Positions 17,779-27,411 of a stretch of DNA of 64,000 nt are shown piece after piece. Positions within the stretch are counted from its first letter, which is position 1. Each line of letters begins with the position of its first letter. The DNA lies in contig NZ_PTIX01000004.1 of the NCBI RefSeq assembly GCF_002934265.1, forward strand, positions 1 through 64,000, in the 5' to 3' direction. The position numbers and the translations under genes were made by a program. The DNA comes from Actinokineospora auranticolor. GTDB lineage: Bacteria > Actinomycetota > Actinomycetes > Mycobacteriales > Pseudonocardiaceae. The notes under the pieces are model-generated. The model saw nothing but the letters and a program-made list of their open reading frames with translations. It was not told the DNA's origin and did not search any database.

Positions 17779-20139
17779 ATGTCCGAGGCTCTGACGCTGC
17801 CGGTGCTGCCGCTGGATGACACGGTCCTGCTGCCCGGCATGGTCGTCCCCGTCCAGCTGACCGGTTCCGACAACGCCACCGAGGCGCGCGCGGCCGTGGA
17901 AGCCGCGCAGGCCGGGACCGAACCGGCGCGGGTGGTGCTCGTGCCGAGGCTGGAGGGCAAGTACGCCCGGGTCGGCACGTTGGCCGTGGTCGAACAAGTC
18001 GGGCGGCTACCCGGCGGTGAGCTGGCCGCGGTGGTGCGCGGCACCGGCCGCGTGCGGATCGGCGCGGGTACCACCGGCCCCGGCGCGGCGCTGTGGGTGC
18101 AGGTGGAGACCGCGGACGAGACGTCCGACGAGCGCACCCGCGAGCTGGCGCGCGAGTACAAGGGGCTGGTCACCACCATCCTCCAGCAGCGCGGCGCCTA
18201 CCAGGTGATCGACACCATCACCCAGCTCGACGACCCGGCCCAGCTCGCCGACATGGCCGGGTACGCCTCGTACCTGTCCGACGAGCAGAAGGTCTGGCTG
18301 CTGGAGACCACCGAGGTCTCCGCACGGCTGGCGAAGCTGCTGGAGTGGGGTCGCGAGCACCTGGCCGAGCTCGACGTCGCCGAGACGATCCGCAAGGACG
18401 TCAAGGAGGGCATGGAGAAGCAGCAGCGCGAGTTCCTGCTGCGGCAGCAGCTGGCGGCGATCCGCAAGGAACTCGCCGAGTTGGACGGCAAGCCCGCGTC
18501 CGAGGAGCAGGACTACCGCGCCCGGGTGGAGGCCGCGGACCTGCCGGAGACCGTGCGCACCGCCGCGCTGTCCGAAGTGGACAAGTTGGAGCGCACCTCG
18601 GAGCAGTCGCCGGAGGTCGGGTGGATCCGCACGTGGCTGGACACCGTGCTGGAGCTGCCGTGGGGCACCCGCACCGAGGACGCGTACGACATCAAGGGCG
18701 CGCGGGCGGTGCTCGACGCCGACCACGCGGGCCTGGACGACGTGAAGGACCGGATCGTCGAGTACCTGGCCGTGCGCAAGCGGCGCGACGAGCGCGGGCT
18801 CGGCGTCGTCGGTGGTCGGCGCAGCGGCGCGGTGCTGGCGCTGGCCGGTCCGCCCGGAGTCGGCAAGACCTCGCTGGGCGAGTCGGTGGCGCGGGCCATG
18901 GGGCGCAAGTTCGTCCGGGTCGCTTTGGGCGGAGTCCGCGACGAGGCGGAGATCCGCGGCCACCGACGCACCTACGTCGGCGCGCTGCCGGGTCGGATCG
19001 TGCGGGCCATCAAGGAAGCCGGGTCGATGAACCCGGTGGTGCTGCTCGACGAGATCGACAAGGTGGGCGCGGACTACCGGGGCGACCCGACCGCGGCGCT
19101 GCTGGAGGTGCTGGACCCGGCGCAGAACCACACCTTCCGGGACCACTACCTGGAGGTCGAGCTGGACCTGTCCGATGTGGTCTTCCTGGCCACCGCGAAC
19201 GTGGTCGAGGCGATCCCGGAGCCGCTGCTGGACCGCATGGAGCTGGTGCGGCTCGACGGCTACACCGAGGACGAGAAGGTCACCATCGCGTCCGGGCACC
19301 TGCTGCCCCGGCAGCTGGAGCGCGCCGGGCTGACCGCCGACGAGGTCGAGGTCGGCGAGCCCGCGCTGCGGCTGCTGGCGGGGGAGTACACCCGCGAGGC
19401 CGGGGTGCGGCAGCTGGAGCGGGCCATCGCGCGGGTGCTGCGCAAGGTGGCGGCCCGGTTGGCGCTGGGCGACGCGGAGTTGCCGCTGCGCGTGGACGTC
19501 GGTGATCTGCGGGGCTACCTCGGGCAGCCCAAGCACACGCCGGAGTCGGCGGAGCGGACGGCGGTGCCGGGTGTGTCGACCGGGTTGGCGGTGACCGGCG
19601 CGGGCGGTGACGTGCTGTTCGTCGAGGCGTCGTTGGCGGAGAAGGACAGCGGCGGGCCCGGGGTGACGTTGACCGGGCAGCTGGGTGACGTCATGAAGGA
19701 GTCGGCGCAGATCGCGCTGTCGTACCTGCGTTCGCACGGCCCCGAGCTGGGGCTGCCGGTCGCGGAGCTGGCCGGTCGCGGGGTGCACGTGCACGTCCCG
19801 GCGGGCGCGGTGCCCAAGGACGGCCCGAGCGCGGGCGTCACCATGACGACCGCGCTGGCCTCGCTGCTGTCCGGTCGCCCGGTGCGCTCGGACGTGGCGA
19901 TGACCGGTGAGGTGTCCCTGACCGGTCGGGTCCTGCCGATCGGCGGCGTGAAGCAGAAGCTGCTCGCCGCCCACCGCGCGGGCATCACCACGGTCCTGCT
20001 GCCGCAGCGCAACGAGCCGGACCTCGACGAGGTGCCGGACTCGGTGCGCTCGGCGCTGACCGTGCACCTGGTCAGCGATGTGCGGGACGTGCTCACGCTG
20101 GCACTGGCTCCGGGAGCGGGCGCGCGGTTGGCCGCGTGA
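17779..20139 (+). CDS. lon: ATP-dependent protease Lon (endopeptidase La)
   Basis: A 786-residue Lon protease. The N-terminal substrate-binding domain (LPVLPLDDTVLLPGMVVPVQ) is followed by a coiled segment, the AAA+ domain with Walker A GPPGVGKTS (about residue 355) and Walker B VVLLDEIDKVG, and the S16 domain with the catalytic serine in KDGPSAGVTM (about 684) and lysine in GGVKQKLLAAHRAG (about 725). It degrades misfolded and regulatory proteins in the cytoplasm. ATG 17779 has GGAGGG five bases before it. A HAIR box just upstream indicates heat-shock control by HspR. The 3' end overlaps the acyltransferase gene on the other strand by 47 bp. Confidence 0.97.
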   Translation: MSEALTLPVLPLDDTVLLPGMVVPVQLTGSDNATEARAAVEAAQAGTEPARVVLVPRLEGKYARVGTLAVVEQVGRLPGGELAAVVRGTGRVRIGAGTTGPGAALWVQVETADETSDERTRELAREYKGLVTTILQQRGAYQVIDTITQLDDPAQLADMAGYASYLSDEQKVWLLETTEVSARLAKLLEWGREHLAELDVAETIRKDVKEGMEKQQREFLLRQQLAAIRKELAELDGKPASEEQDYRARVEAADLPETVRTAALSEVDKLERTSEQSPEVGWIRTWLDTVLELPWGTRTEDAYDIKGARAVLDADHAGLDDVKDRIVEYLAVRKRRDERGLGVVGGRRSGAVLALAGPPGVGKTSLGESVARAMGRKFVRVALGGVRDEAEIRGHRRTYVGALPGRIVRAIKEAGSMNPVVLLDEIDKVGADYRGDPTAALLEVLDPAQNHTFRDHYLEVELDLSDVVFLATANVVEAIPEPLLDRMELVRLDGYTEDEKVTIASGHLLPRQLERAGLTADEVEVGEPALRLLAGEYTREAGVRQLERAIARVLRKVAARLALGDAELPLRVDVGDLRGYLGQPKHTPESAERTAVPGVSTGLAVTGAGGDVLFVEASLAEKDSGGPGVTLTGQLGDVMKESAQIALSYLRSHGPELGLPVAELAGRGVHVHVPAGAVPKDGPSAGVTMTTALASLLSGRPVRSDVAMTGEVSLTGRVLPIGGVKQKLLAAHRAGITTVLLPQRNEPDLDEVPDSVRSALTVHLVSDVRDVLTLALAPGAGARLAA

Positions 20140-21430
20140 CCTGGACCGGGTTCGGGTGGGTCGTCACCGGCTTGGTGGCGGCCCGCCCGCGGTCGTGGCG
20201 CAGGCCGAGGACGACGCCGGTGACCACGAGCGCGATCCACGGCAGCGGGCCGTCGAGGACGCCGGGGCCGTCGGGGGAGAAGCCGTGCACGACCAGGCCG
20301 AGCAGGCCCGCCGCCGCGGTGAGGTAGGCGCCGACCAGCGGCACCGTCGCGGGGACGGCCCGGCCGCCGCCGACCTCGAACCGGCCGAACACCCTCACCA
20401 GCAGGTGCAGCACGTAACCGGTGGCGCCCAGCCACATCGGCGCGGCGGCGAACCACTGCGTCGAACCGGGTTCCGGGGTGTGGTAACCGAAGCCCATGAC
20501 CGCGATCCCGGCCACCACGACCAGCGCGGGCATGTGCCACAGGTAGATCGTGGTGCAGCGGGCGCCGAGCGCGTCCACCGCCGGACCGGCGAAGCGGATC
20601 AGCTTGTCGCGCAACAGGAGGAGTAGACCCAGCTGACCGACCGCCAGTGGCAGCAGCACGGCGGCGGGCGGGCTCATGTTCGACATCGGCGCGCCCGGCA
20701 TGCCGATCATGCTCGGCGCGTACGGTCCGAACGCGACCATCGCGGCCACGGCGCCGAACCCGGCGAGGGCCACCAGCGCCTGGGAACGCTTGCCGGTGTT
20801 GGCGAAAAGCCCGTCGGCGTAGCAGATGCCGAGCTGGTGCACGGTGACCCACACCACGACCGCGTTGGCGAACCCGACCTCGGGGACACCGGCGAAGCGG
20901 ACCACGTCGACGAGCACCGCGAGCGCGGCGAGGGGGAGCAGGACGCGGACGCCGAAGCGGTCGTGCAGCGCGGTCATGACCGGCGTCAGCGCCACGACGA
21001 CCAGGTAGACGACCAGGAACCACAGCAGCTGCGCGGTGATGCCGCCCGCGATGTCGACCGGTTGGGCCGGGACACCCGCGCTGAGCAACAGGTTCGGCAG
21101 CGCCAGCCAGACCGCGGCGAGCGGGAGCACGGGGAGCACGAGCCTGCGCAGCCTGCTCGCCAGCCAGGCCCGCGTGTCCCGCGAGCCGCGGAAGGAGTGC
21201 AGGTTCGCCGCGCCGCCCGCGAAGAACACCATCGGCATCACCTGCGACAGCCAGGTGATCAGCCACCAGCCCGGCGTGGCGAGCGCGTTCCCGGTCTCGA
21301 TGACCTCGCCGTGCGCGCCGCCCCGGCCGAGCACCGGCATCAGCCAGTGCTGCAGGACCACCAGCAGCACCGCGCCCACCCGCACCACGTCCAGGAACGG
21401 GTCCCGGCGCGACCCCGTCTTGCCCGACAT
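20093..21430 (-). CDS. Acyltransferase-3-family integral membrane protein
   Basis: A 445-residue protein with about ten transmembrane segments. It starts with RRDPFLDVVRVGAVLLVVLQ, containing the conserved early arginine of acyltransferase-3 proteins, and has MVFFAGGAANLHSF and YLWHMPALV further on. Such enzymes acylate sugars or lipids at the cell surface; the acceptor is unknown. The C-terminus is proline/threonine rich and the coding region overlaps the end of lon. Start ATG 21430; GTG 21433 directly before it is an alternative. Confidence 0.75.
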   Translation of the reverse strand: MSGKTGSRRDPFLDVVRVGAVLLVVLQHWLMPVLGRGGAHGEVIETGNALATPGWWLITWLSQVMPMVFFAGGAANLHSFRGSRDTRAWLASRLRRLVLPVLPLAAVWLALPNLLLSAGVPAQPVDIAGGITAQLLWFLVVYLVVVALTPVMTALHDRFGVRVLLPLAALAVLVDVVRFAGVPEVGFANAVVVWVTVHQLGICYADGLFANTGKRSQALVALAGFGAVAAMVAFGPYAPSMIGMPGAPMSNMSPPAAVLLPLAVGQLGLLLLLRDKLIRFAGPAVDALGARCTTIYLWHMPALVVVAGIAVMGFGYHTPEPGSTQWFAAAPMWLGATGYVLHLLVRVFGRFEVGGGRAVPATVPLVGAYLTAAAGLLGLVVHGFSPDGPGVLDGPLPWIALVVTGVVLGLRHDRGRAATKPVTTHPNPVQVTRPTARPLPEPVPA

Positions 21431-21774
21431 CACTGCCCCCTAATCGCCGCTGCTCCCGACACACCGAAAGCATCTCGGCGCGCGGCCGTCCGCACAGCCG
21501 TGCCAGCAGGCGTCATCGTTTGGGGGTGGGCACCACCGCGCGGGGTAGGGCTGTCCCCACCCCTGACCTGGGAACAGCGCGCCGACGGGGTGATAACACC
21601 GTCGTGAATGCGCTTGTTCTGGGTGCGGACACCGGGACTATGGACTGAATAGCGGAACCTGTTCCCGTTGGCTGGCGCGCGCGGGTGTGATCGTGGTTGC
21701 TTTTGCGGACGGTATGCCGGAATTGTTCGCGAACGTCGTCCCTGATCCCTGCTGCGCTTTTTTGGAGTCACACG

Positions 21775-24507
21775 ATGAGAGAAGTTCGCGCGAGCCTGCG
21801 CAGACGCACCCTTTGCGCGGGAGCCGCCGCGGTCACCGCCATGGCGCTGGTGGTGGGCGCGGGGAACGCGCACGCGGCCGAGGGCATCGTCCTCGGCGCG
21901 GGTTCCCCCGACGCCATCCCCGGCAGCTACCTGGTGACGCTCAAGGACACCGCCGCCATAATGTCCAATGTGGACGACACGGTGGCCGCGGTCGCCGGTC
22001 GCTACGGCGCCGCGGTCAAGACCACGTGGCGCTACGCGCTGCGCGGGTTCGCCGCGAGCATGTCCCCGACGCAGGCCGCCCGGCTGGCCGCCGACCCGAC
22101 CGTCGCCTCGGTCGAGCAGGACGCCGTCGTGCGGATCGCCGGTACACAGCCGAATCCGCCGTCCTGGGGGCTCGACCGCATCGACCAGCGGAACCTGCCG
22201 CTGGACTCGAACTACAACTACGACACCACGGGTCAGGGCGTCACCGCCTACATCATCGACACCGGCATCCGCACCACGCACCGCACCTTCGGCGGTCGGG
22301 CGACCTGGGGCACGAACACCGCCGACAGCAACAACACCGACTGCCACGGGCACGGCACGCACGTCGCGGGCACGGTCGGCGGCACCGAATACGGTGTGGC
22401 CAAAGACGTCAAGCTGGTCGCGGTGAAGGTGCTCAACTGCTCCGGGCAGGGCTCCAACACCGGTGTGGTCAGCGGCATCGAGTGGGTGACCCGCAACGCC
22501 ACCAAGCCCGCGGTCGCGAACATGAGCCTCGGTGGCGGCGCGGCGAGCACGGTCGACGCCGCGGTGCGCAGTTCCGTGGCCGCCGGGATCGTCTACGCGG
22601 TCGCCTCCGGCAATGACAACCGGGACGCCTGCAATTCCTCACCGGCCCGCGTCACCGAGGCGATAACGGTGAACGCGACGCAGAACAACGACGCGCGGGC
22701 CTCGTTCTCGAATTTCGGCACCTGCACGGATATCTTCGCGCCGGGGGTGGACATCACCTCGTCGTGGAAGGACAGCGACACCGCGACCAACCGCATCTCG
22801 GGCACGTCGATGGCGACCCCGCACGTGGCTGGCGTCGTGGCGCGGTACCAGGAGGCGCACCCGAGCGACAGCCCGGCGGCGGTGGCCACCGCGCTGCTCG
22901 CGCAGGCGACGCCGAGCAAGGTCACCAACCCGGGCTCGGGTTCGCCGAACCGGCTGCTGTTCGCGGGTGAGGGGACCGGTGGGACGGCCACCGTCACGCC
23001 GCCGGGGAACCAGACGGGAACCGTTGGTACGCCCGCGAACCTGACGCTGTCGGCCACCGGCGCGACCGGCCCGTACCGCTGGACGGCGACGGGTCTGCCC
23101 GCCGGGCTGTCGATCTCCACGGGCGGGGTCGTCTCGGGTACGCCTACTACGGCTGGTACCTCCAACGTGACCGTCACCGCGACCCCGACCTCGGGGACGG
23201 CGGGTAGCGCGTCCTTCACGTGGACCATCAACCCGCAGCCCGCCGGGGACGCGGTCGTCACGCCGCCCGGTGACCAGACCGGCCGCGTGGGGACGCCGGT
23301 GAACCTGGCGTTGCGCGCGACCGGCGCGACCGCGCCGTACACGTGGACCGCGACCGGCCTGCCCCCGGGCCTGTCGATCTCCAGCGGCGGTGTGGTTTCC
23401 GGAACGCCGACCACCGCGGGGAACTACACGTTGACGGTGACCGCCACCCCGGCGGCCGGGAACCCGGGCAGCCTCAAGTTCAGCTGGACCATCTCGGAGG
23501 CGCCCGGCGGTGACGTGACGATCGCCGATCCGGGGACGCAGACCGGGAAGGTCGGGGTGAAGGCCGGTCTGAAGCTGGTCGCCACCGGCGGGACGGGGCC
23601 GTACACCTGGTCGGTGTCGGGTCTGCCCACCGGTCTGACCGCCGACAACGCGGCCGGGTCCACCACGCAGGTCATCCGCGGCACGCCGACGAGTGCCGCG
23701 ACGTACCGGGTGACGGCCACGGTCACCGCGGCCACGGGCGGGTCGGGCACGGTCACGTTCGACTGGGTGATCACGCAGGGCGGGGTGACCGTGGTCATCT
23801 CCGACCCGGGCGCCCAGACGGCGCGGGTCGGGCAGCAGGTGTCGGTCCCGCTGACCGCCACCGGCGGCACGGGCCCGTACACCTGGTCGGCGCGCGGCCT
23901 GCCGGGCGGCCTGTCGATCGACGCGAACGGCGTGATCAACGGCAAGCCCACCGCCGAGGGCCGCTGGGCCGCGGCCATCACGGTCAACGCGTCCGACGGT
24001 TCGGGCACGCTGAGTCTGGATTGGACGATCACCCCGGGCAGCGGCTGCGCGCCGAGCCAGGTGATCGCCAACGCCGACTTCGAGGGCGGCGCCACGGGAT
24101 GGGCCGCCACGACCGGCGTGATCGGCCAACACGGCGGTCAAGGCCAACCCGCCCACGGCGGCACTCACGCGGCGTGGCTGGGCGGCCGGGGCAGTGTGGC
24201 GACGGAGAGCACGAGCCAGCAGCTCACCCTTCCGGCGGGATGCTCGACGTACACGCTGACTTACTGGCTGCACATCGACACGGTCGAGAACACCGACACC
24301 GAACGCTACGACACCCTGACCGTGCGGCTCGGTGACAACGCCCTCAAGACGTACTCGAACCTGGACAGCGCAACCGGCTACCAACAGGTCACCGTCGACG
24401 TGTCGGCCTACGCGGGCCAGTCCGTCAACCTGTCCTTCACCTCCATCGAAGACGAATCCCTCCAAACCTCCTTCGTCCTCGACGACGTAACCCTCTCGGT
24501 CAGCTAA
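21775..24507 (+). CDS. Secreted subtilisin-like serine protease with four Ig-like (He_PIG-type) repeats
   Basis: A 910-residue exported protease. Domains in order: signal peptide (1 to about 35, ending AHA), an I9-type propeptide (about 45-120), and an S8 catalytic domain (about 130-395) with Asp in YIIDTGI, His in HGHGTHVAG and Ser in GTSMATPHVAG. Four related repeats follow, beginning about residues 404, 492, 580 and 672, each with PPG/DPG-xQTG-VG ... GPYTW-GLP-GLSI-GTPT, typical of bacterial He_PIG/Ig-like folds. A C-terminal jelly-roll-like domain (about 758-910, starting NADFEGG) may bind carbohydrate or substrate. ATG 21775 has GGAG at a good distance. The 340 bp upstream hold its promoter and that of the divergent acyltransferase gene. 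Confidence 0.92.
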   Translation: MREVRASLRRRTLCAGAAAVTAMALVVGAGNAHAAEGIVLGAGSPDAIPGSYLVTLKDTAAIMSNVDDTVAAVAGRYGAAVKTTWRYALRGFAASMSPTQAARLAADPTVASVEQDAVVRIAGTQPNPPSWGLDRIDQRNLPLDSNYNYDTTGQGVTAYIIDTGIRTTHRTFGGRATWGTNTADSNNTDCHGHGTHVAGTVGGTEYGVAKDVKLVAVKVLNCSGQGSNTGVVSGIEWVTRNATKPAVANMSLGGGAASTVDAAVRSSVAAGIVYAVASGNDNRDACNSSPARVTEAITVNATQNNDARASFSNFGTCTDIFAPGVDITSSWKDSDTATNRISGTSMATPHVAGVVARYQEAHPSDSPAAVATALLAQATPSKVTNPGSGSPNRLLFAGEGTGGTATVTPPGNQTGTVGTPANLTLSATGATGPYRWTATGLPAGLSISTGGVVSGTPTTAGTSNVTVTATPTSGTAGSASFTWTINPQPAGDAVVTPPGDQTGRVGTPVNLALRATGATAPYTWTATGLPPGLSISSGGVVSGTPTTAGNYTLTVTATPAAGNPGSLKFSWTISEAPGGDVTIADPGTQTGKVGVKAGLKLVATGGTGPYTWSVSGLPTGLTADNAAGSTTQVIRGTPTSAATYRVTATVTAATGGSGTVTFDWVITQGGVTVVISDPGAQTARVGQQVSVPLTATGGTGPYTWSARGLPGGLSIDANGVINGKPTAEGRWAAAITVNASDGSGTLSLDWTITPGSGCAPSQVIANADFEGGATGWAATTGVIGQHGGQGQPAHGGTHAAWLGGRGSVATESTSQQLTLPAGCSTYTLTYWLHIDTVENTDTERYDTLTVRLGDNALKTYSNLDSATGYQQVTVDVSAYAGQSVNLSFTSIEDESLQTSFVLDDVTLSVS

Positions 24508-24522
24508 CCCACCAACCGGACC

Positions 24523-24552
24523 GGCGGCCAAGTCCCCAGGGGCTTGGCCGCC
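24523..24552. terminator. Bidirectional terminator between protease and ankyrin genes
   Basis: GGCGGCCAAG (24523-24532) pairs perfectly with CTTGGCCGCC (24543-24552) around a ten-base loop that itself pairs (CCCC/GGGG). It lies between two convergent genes and can serve both. Confidence 0.75.
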
Positions 24553-24555
24553 GCC

Positions 24556-24882
24556 CTATGCCCGATCGAGGTGCGCCTGGAGCAGCTTGACCGCTAAGTC
24601 ATGCCGATACGACAAGGCCATGTCCATCGGGGTGCGCCCCTTCGGATCGGGGAGCCGAGGATCCGCGCCGAACGCCAACAGCACCGCCGTCAGGTGGACA
24701 CTCAACGGCTCCCGCGTCTGGTTGGCCGCGTCCCCCTCGGCATCAATGGCGTGCGTCAACAAGGTGAAGTCCACGAACACCTCATCAGGATCACTGCCCG
24801 CACTCAATAACCGGGACAGCTCCTCCACCTCGAAGTTCTCAACCGCATGATGCGCAGGAGTCCAGTACCGGCTATCACTCAC
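24556..24882 (-). CDS. Small ankyrin-repeat protein
   Basis: A 108-residue protein with ankyrin-type repeats: YWTPAHHAVENFEVEELSRL, then FTLLTHAID...LSVHLTAVLLAFGADP and GRTPMDMALSYRHDLAVKLL. Ankyrin repeats mediate protein contacts; partner and role are unknown. GTG 24882 was chosen since residues before it do not resemble the family. It lies between the protease gene and tmRNA and shares the terminator hairpin with the former. Confidence 0.75.
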   Translation of the reverse strand: MSDSRYWTPAHHAVENFEVEELSRLLSAGSDPDEVFVDFTLLTHAIDAEGDAANQTREPLSVHLTAVLLAFGADPRLPDPKGRTPMDMALSYRHDLAVKLLQAHLDRA

Positions 24883-24948
24883 CGCAAGCCCTCTTCGTCT
24901 CCGCTGGTGTAGGACGCATCGTGTCCCCACCCCGCAGCTCGACCGCTC

Positions 24949-25008
24949 CACCACGCTGGTTCAGTTCCGTACCGCACCGTGGGGGTCTGGGGGGTCGCCC
25001 CCCAGAAA
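24949..25008 (-). repeat. 60-bp repeat, copy next to tmRNA
   Basis: Read on the minus strand it begins TTTCTGGGGGGCGACCCCCC and ends CTGAACCAGCGTGGTG. It matches 41088-41147 at 53 of 60 positions without gaps. The first part is a perfect CTGGGGGG/CCCCCCAG hairpin. It lies downstream of the tmRNA 3' end, in the same relative orientation as the second copy downstream of tRNA-Ala. Confidence 0.8.
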
Positions 25009-25019
25009 TGACAACGGAC

Positions 25020-25051
25020 GACGCGGTCTGCGCTTTCCGCAGACACGCGTC
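25020..25051 (-). terminator. Probable tmRNA terminator hairpin
   Basis: GACGCGGTCTGCG (25020-25032) pairs with CGCAGACACGCGTC (25038-25051) with one bulged base. It begins 12 bases after the tmRNA 3' end on the minus strand. The U run is weak. Confidence 0.55.
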
Positions 25052-25062
25052 GCCCGAGTCCG

Positions 25063-25432
25063 TGGAGGTGCCGGGAATCGAACCCGGGTCCTCTGTCGCT
25101 TCACCAGGACTTCTCCGTGCGCAGTTCGCATTGTCTCTGCTTGGCCCCACCGGTCACGCGAACAAGCCGGTGTGACGGGCCCAGTCACTGTTTGCTTCCC
25201 GCCTGGTCCCCGTGACCGGGACCGGCGGTGAGCCTCCTAGCTGATGCCGGCTACCGGGGCGGAGGCGTCCCCGGGCCGACAGACACGAGCTCGCTTAGGC
25301 AGCGAGGTCGTAGTCAGCGCGACTGTTAGTCTTGGCGCTTATTGGTTTGCGAGCGACGCTTGAGGTGGTCATCTCGCCTGCACCTGCACGCTTCCCCTGA
25401 CTCGACGTCCAGAGTCGAAACCGTTCACCCCC
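25063..25432 (-). ncRNA. ssrA: tmRNA (SsrA)
   Basis: On the minus strand the RNA starts GGGGGTGAACGGTTTCGACT, the typical tmRNA 5' end, and finishes with a T arm (CCGGGTTCGATTCCCGG) and the acceptor strand CACCTCC plus A, which pairs with GGGGGTG. CCA is not encoded. The tag frame (25295-25336) reads AKTNSRADYDLAA and then TAA, with the usual hydrophobic LAA end recognised by Clp proteases. Its partner SmpB is encoded about 8.5 kb upstream. Confidence 0.95.
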
Positions 25433-25598
25433 GTGGGTTGGTGTTGCTCGTTCTGCACAGCTTAACGCGTGCCGCGCCTCGTTTCATCCCGGTATCGATG
25501 GTGGGGACAGCCCCACCCCCGACTCGGTAGCGTCCCCCATGGAGACGTGCCCTGGTGACCGCGATGCTGGTTGCGACGGCACGAGGAGGACGAGAGAC

Positions 25599-26270
25599 AT
25601 GACCACCACCTTCCACCAGGACGGCACGCGGCCGAACCCGTCGGTCCTGGGGTCGCTCGGGTACCTGCTGATGAACCTGCCCGTCGGGATCGCCGGGTTC
25701 GTCACCTTCGTGGTGCTGCTCAGCGTGGGGGTGGGCACCGCCGTCGTCTGGGTGGGGTTGCCGGTGCTGGCGCTGGCGGTGGTGGCGGCGCGGGTGTCGG
25801 CGCGGGTGGAGCGGGCCCGGGTGTACGCGATGCTCGACACCTACATCGCCAGCCCGTACCCGCCGCTGCCGGAGCGGGGGCGGTGGAAGGCGCGGGTGCG
25901 GGACTCGTCGACCTGGAAGGACATGGCGTACTTCCTGGTGCTGCTGCCGGTCGGGATCGCCGAGTTCACCACGGTGGTGGTCTTCTGGTCGCTGGCGCTC
26001 GGGGCGACGTTCCTGCCCGTCTACTACCGGTTCCTGCCCGACGGCGAGTACCGCGTGTTCGACACCGAGAACCCGGTCTGGGTCGTCGACTCGTTCGTGG
26101 AGGCGCTGGCCTTCACCGGGCTCGGCTTGGTGGTCTTCGCCATCGCCATCCCGCTGACCAGGGCGATGGGGCGCGGCCACGCCAGGTTCGCCCGGGCCCT
26201 GCTGGGGCCCGCGCCGTCCGCCGTCCGCTTCGACGCCGCCGCGTCGAGCCCGCTCGCGCACGAGGTGTGA
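25599..26270 (+). CDS. Membrane sensor-domain protein without kinase
   Basis: A 223-residue protein with four predicted transmembrane helices (about 20-62 as two helices, then about 110-140 and 170-200). It resembles the putative sensor domain found at the N-terminus of the kinase encoded next, including the LGYLLMNLPVGIAGFVTFVV / GVGTAVVWVGLPVL pattern. It has no catalytic domain. ATG 25599 follows GAGGAGG. The kinase gene begins one base after its stop, so the two are certainly co-transcribed; it may be an accessory sensor of that system. Confidence 0.75.
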   Translation: MTTTFHQDGTRPNPSVLGSLGYLLMNLPVGIAGFVTFVVLLSVGVGTAVVWVGLPVLALAVVAARVSARVERARVYAMLDTYIASPYPPLPERGRWKARVRDSSTWKDMAYFLVLLPVGIAEFTTVVVFWSLALGATFLPVYYRFLPDGEYRVFDTENPVWVVDSFVEALAFTGLGLVVFAIAIPLTRAMGRGHARFARALLGPAPSAVRFDAAASSPLAHEV

Positions 26271-26271
26271 C

Positions 26272-27411
26272 GTGACCGACCCGAGCGAGCGGCCGCTGCC
26301 GCACCCGGCCAAGGCGATCCTCTACTTCCTCGGCGGGTTCCCGCTGAGCCTGCTCACCTTCGTGTTCACGGTCGTGGCCATCGCCGTGGGCGTCGGCACC
26401 GTGATCGTGTGGGTCGGCGTGCCCATCCTGATCGGCGGGGTGTGCGCGGCCCGCGCCTTCGGCAACGCGCACCGGGCGCTGGCCCGCGGGCTGCTCGGCG
26501 CCGACCTGCCCGCCCGGCCGGTGCGCGACCCGGCGGACGGGCGGTCGCTGCTGCGGCAGTGGCGCGACCTGCTCACCGACGGCCGCACCTGGCGCGACAT
26601 CCTGTTCATCCTGATGGAGCTGCCGCTGTCGGTGTTCGGCTTCGGCCTGGCCATCGCCAGCATCCCGCTGGTCCCGCTGGCTCTCTTCATCATGCCGCGC
26701 TACGCCTGGCTGCACGCCCGCCTCGCCGAGACCATGCTCGGCCCGGACCGCACCGCCGACCTGACCGCCCGCGCCGAGCGCCTGCAGGCCTCCCGGGCCC
26801 GGGGCGTGGACGCCGCCGAGGCCGAGCGCCGCCGCATCGAGCGCGACCTGCACGACGGCGCCCAGCAGCGGCTGGTGGCCGTGGCCATGGGGTTGGGCCG
26901 GGCCAAGGGCAAGCTGGACGCCGACCCGGACCTGGCCCGCGCGCTGATCGACGAGGCGCACGCGGACGCCAAGCTGGCCGTCGCCGAGCTGCGCGACCTG
27001 GCCCGCGGCATCTACCCGGCGGTGCTGGGCGACCGCGGCCTGGACGCGGCGCTGTCGTCACTGGCGGCCAAGTGCCCGGTGCCGTGCGAGGTCACCGTCC
27101 GCGTCGACCCGCGGCCGCCCGCCGCGGTGGAGAGCACGGCGTACTTCATCGTCGGCGAGTCGCTGACCAACATCGCCAAGCACTCCGGGGCGAGCGCGGT
27201 GACGGTGAAGGTGTGGCGGGCGGATCGCGCCAGCGGTGACCAGGTCATCGTCGAGATCACCGACAACGGCGACGGCGGCGCGGTGCTGCGGCCGGGGGGA
27301 GGGCTGTCCGGCCTCGCCGACCGCGCTGCCACGATTGACGGTGTGATGACCGTGGTGAGCCCCATCGGTGGGCCGACAGTGATCAGGGCCGATCTGCCGT
27401 GCGTGTGGTGA
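26272..27411 (+). CDS. NarL-type sensor histidine kinase with N-terminal membrane sensor domain
   Basis: A 379-residue kinase. Residues about 1-165 form a four-helix membrane sensor domain like that of the preceding protein. The HisKA_3 dimerisation helix has the phospho-acceptor in ERDLHDGAQQRLVA (about His 194), and the HATPase domain shows ESLTNIAKHS and ITDNGDGGA with GGGLSGLADR. It autophosphorylates and passes phosphate to the response regulator encoded next, whose start overlaps by 13 bp. The signal is unknown. GTG start. Confidence 0.9.
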   Translation: MTDPSERPLPHPAKAILYFLGGFPLSLLTFVFTVVAIAVGVGTVIVWVGVPILIGGVCAARAFGNAHRALARGLLGADLPARPVRDPADGRSLLRQWRDLLTDGRTWRDILFILMELPLSVFGFGLAIASIPLVPLALFIMPRYAWLHARLAETMLGPDRTADLTARAERLQASRARGVDAAEAERRRIERDLHDGAQQRLVAVAMGLGRAKGKLDADPDLARALIDEAHADAKLAVAELRDLARGIYPAVLGDRGLDAALSSLAAKCPVPCEVTVRVDPRPPAAVESTAYFIVGESLTNIAKHSGASAVTVKVWRADRASGDQVIVEITDNGDGGAVLRPGGGLSGLADRAATIDGVMTVVSPIGGPTVIRADLPCVW

